From Candidatus Omnitrophota bacterium (GTDB lineage: Bacteria > Omnitrophota > Gorgyraeia > JABMRN01), in assembly GCA_013202515.1 (NCBI GenBank), contig JABMRN010000076.1, positions 1-8,835 on the forward strand: DNA of 8,835 nucleotides, given 5' to 3'. The notes beneath the pieces were generated by a model that ran no database searches, was not told the origin of the DNA, and saw only the letters and a list, made by a program, of their open reading frames with translations. The stretch's first letter is position 1. Each line of letters begins with the position of its first letter. The position numbers and the translations under genes are program-made. Positions 7,369-8,835 of the stretch are shown one piece after another.

Positions 7369-8835
7369 GGCGATGCTCTGGCAGGAAGTATCCTTTGCCC
7401 AGGATGAGATACGCTCCCGCCTGCTCGGCGGGCAGGCATACCTTACGAGCGGACGCTTTTGCCTGGCCGTGCCAAGCGGATTTACACCGCCGTGTGTAAT
7501 AAAGCAACTTGAAGGCGATGAATGGGTTTTAAGCGGCGCTGACATTCATCAAATGTCGCCCAAAATGTTTCTCCTGTATCTATTGGCAGAAGCCATAAAT
7601 AAAGAAGTGCCTAAAAAGCAAATAATAAAGTTTATAGAAGAATCCATAGTCGGCATATACGGAAAAGGCAGCATAGCGCAATTTGACTGGCGGAATCTGG
7701 AAATAAGCGAAAAAAGCGAAATTACTCTGCCTGTTCTATATCCCGATGATGATACAAAAAATTGGAAATTTTATAAAGCAACGCCGGATCCGGACAAGCA
7801 CATAATGAAACTTCAGTATGAAGAAGGTAAGTACGTTTGCGTAGAAGCGGAGGGCGAGACAGGCGTTCTTAGGGATGATGGAGGAAAGGACGCTGGACGA
7901 GAAGAGGCAGATGCAAGATCAACCGCAGAACCATCCCCAGACAGCGCTCCTGAGCATGATGAGTCCGAGGCAGTTTCAAGAGCAGAGGTAGACCGGTTCC
8001 TAAAAGCTATAGAAGACAAGGGATCTTCGCGTAGAGTTTTTATACCGGTTTTAGGCCTGATTACAATAGCTACATTAACTACTGCAGTAGTTGGCTTGTT
8101 TGTTTTTCGTATTCCCTGGCAAAGTTTATTTTTTGTTTTACCTACTAAAACGCAATCATCGGATTTTGCTATGCTGAGTGCGATGGTTGTAGTCTTAATA
8201 GGTTGTGGTTTGCTGGGTGTGATATTAGGGACAGTTATTGCTTATGGAATTAAACTAATTCTGAAAACGACAAAAATCCAAAGAATACTTGATATAATCA
8301 TGCTATTGCCAGGCTGGCCTATTCCTTGGTATCCCGAAAATATCTTAGATCATGAACCTGGACAGATAAAACTATTAACATTACCAGAAAGGGACACATG
8401 CTTAGAATTTGCACCCGGCTTTTTATATCATACAAGAGATGATTTAGATGAATCTATTTTTAGAAATGAGATAACCGAACCAATTTATCTTAAAAGAGGC
8501 CCACATCAATTTGCAGTTGACAAGTTTAATGCTACTGCAAGAAGTCCTGCCATATTTGTAATAAAAACAGATTTATTCAATAGGTTGCTCAATCAAAATA
8601 AAGCGGTTTTACAAATAGACGATGTAGGAGGTGGGATAGACCCAGATCCGGAAATATCTGTTCCGATTGCACTTGATGAAGTTGAAGAAATATGGATCGA
8701 TATGGATACTAATGAACGATACGAAAATATTATTACAAACCCAGATACGGAAATAGAAAAAGTGTTAAAACCACGACTTGAAGAGTTATATCGAACCGGC
8801 AAATTAAAGGTTATATCTAAATTACGGCATACGAG
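7316..8835 (+). CDS. Exported/membrane protein of the same family, 3' partial, with unrecognised C-terminal payload
   Basis: The frame is open from ATG 7316 (GAAGG upstream) to the right edge: 506 complete residues and no stop. The signal peptide (1-28, cut near VSFA) is nearly identical to that of the previous gene. The N-terminal domain (30-178) aligns with that gene through CLAVP, FDWR, KNW and KYVCV, with a 14-residue insertion at 35-48. Residues 180-240 are an acidic Ala/Ser/Pro-rich linker. Hydrophobic segments at about 241-264 and 284-316 flank a short hydrophobic stretch, as in the preceding protein, and a basic stretch (KTTKIQR) follows. Residues 350-506 are soluble-looking with no motif I can name securely; YH at 371, IFVIKTD at 413 and EISVP at 446 are faintly reminiscent of ADP-ribosyltransferase-fold proteins. 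By analogy it may end in the shared tail domain beyond the window. Composition falls from about 55% G+C in the linker (7861-7980) to about 33% in the payload (8461-8580). Confidence 0.9.
   Translation, partial: MVSKKHIIFKVIAVTLIMAMLWQEVSFAQDEIRSRLLGGQAYLTSGRFCLAVPSGFTPPCVIKQLEGDEWVLSGADIHQMSPKMFLLYLLAEAINKEVPKKQIIKFIEESIVGIYGKGSIAQFDWRNLEISEKSEITLPVLYPDDDTKNWKFYKATPDPDKHIMKLQYEEGKYVCVEAEGETGVLRDDGGKDAGREEADARSTAEPSPDSAPEHDESEAVSRAEVDRFLKAIEDKGSSRRVFIPVLGLITIATLTTAVVGLFVFRIPWQSLFFVLPTKTQSSDFAMLSAMVVVLIGCGLLGVILGTVIAYGIKLILKTTKIQRILDIIMLLPGWPIPWYPENILDHEPGQIKLLTLPERDTCLEFAPGFLYHTRDDLDESIFRNEITEPIYLKRGPHQFAVDKFNATARSPAIFVIKTDLFNRLLNQNKAVLQIDDVGGGIDPDPEISVPIALDEVEEIWIDMDTNERYENIITNPDTEIEKVLKPRLEELYRTGKLKVISKLRHT
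7416..7459. repeat. In-frame G+C-rich palindromic insertion in gene 3
   Basis: Relative to gene 2, gene 3 carries 14 extra codons (7418-7459) between the RS and CLAVP landmarks. The first part holds two overlapping inverted repeats: CCCGCC/GGCGGG (7416-7421 with 7427-7432) and GCCTGC/GCAGGC (7419-7424 with 7432-7437). The frame is kept. It resembles small palindromic elements that insert into coding sequence in some bacteria, as in Rickettsia; no second copy is seen here. Confidence 0.55.

Overview
The window holds three large, same-direction (+) genes laid head to tail, with only about 80-100 bases between them. The first is cut by the left edge (its frame is open from base 2, with no start in the window) and the third is cut by the right edge. 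No RNA genes, CRISPR arrays, transposases or minus-strand genes are supported. Composition is moderately A+T rich. Very long multidomain proteins, exported N-termini with a 'CLAVP' motif just after the signal peptide, and repeat-rich intergenic DNA suggest an uncultivated Planctomycetota-Verrucomicrobiota-Chlamydiota-type lineage, most likely Omnitrophota. That placement is inference from general style, not from a marker gene.

Layout: (1) 1-4861, the 3' part (1,619 residues) of a giant protein. In order it contains a GH130-like beta-propeller glycosidase/phosphorylase region, a GHKL (RsbW/histidine-kinase type) ATPase, a CheD-like domain, a basic coiled coil, a possible nucleotidyltransferase fold and a C-terminal domain of unknown function. 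(2) 4943-7213, a 756-residue protein with a signal peptide, an exported N-terminal domain, a transmembrane region that includes an LspA-like (signal peptidase II) core with both catalytic Asp positions, and the same C-terminal domain as gene 1. (3) 7316 to the edge, a protein with the same signal peptide, N-terminal domain, linker and membrane hairpin as gene 2, but a different, unrecognised payload.

The genes therefore look like a tandem family with shared ends and swapped middles. Genes 2 and 3 share a 'head', genes 1 and 2 share a 'tail', and the cores differ completely. The junctions are also repeated as DNA. A 98-bp perfect direct repeat (4898-4995 and 7271-7368) spans the ribosome binding site and most of the signal-peptide coding sequence. 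A 19-bp perfect repeat spans each stop codon. Between them lies DNA built of heptanucleotide units in one unbroken 7-base phase, and the two spacers differ by exactly 21 bases (three units). This arrangement would let homologous recombination exchange or add cores while keeping export and tail modules, and it is the most interesting feature here. How the proteins work together is unknown. The membrane protease-like, glycan-active, ATPase and CheD-like parts would fit envelope sensing or remodelling, but that is speculation.
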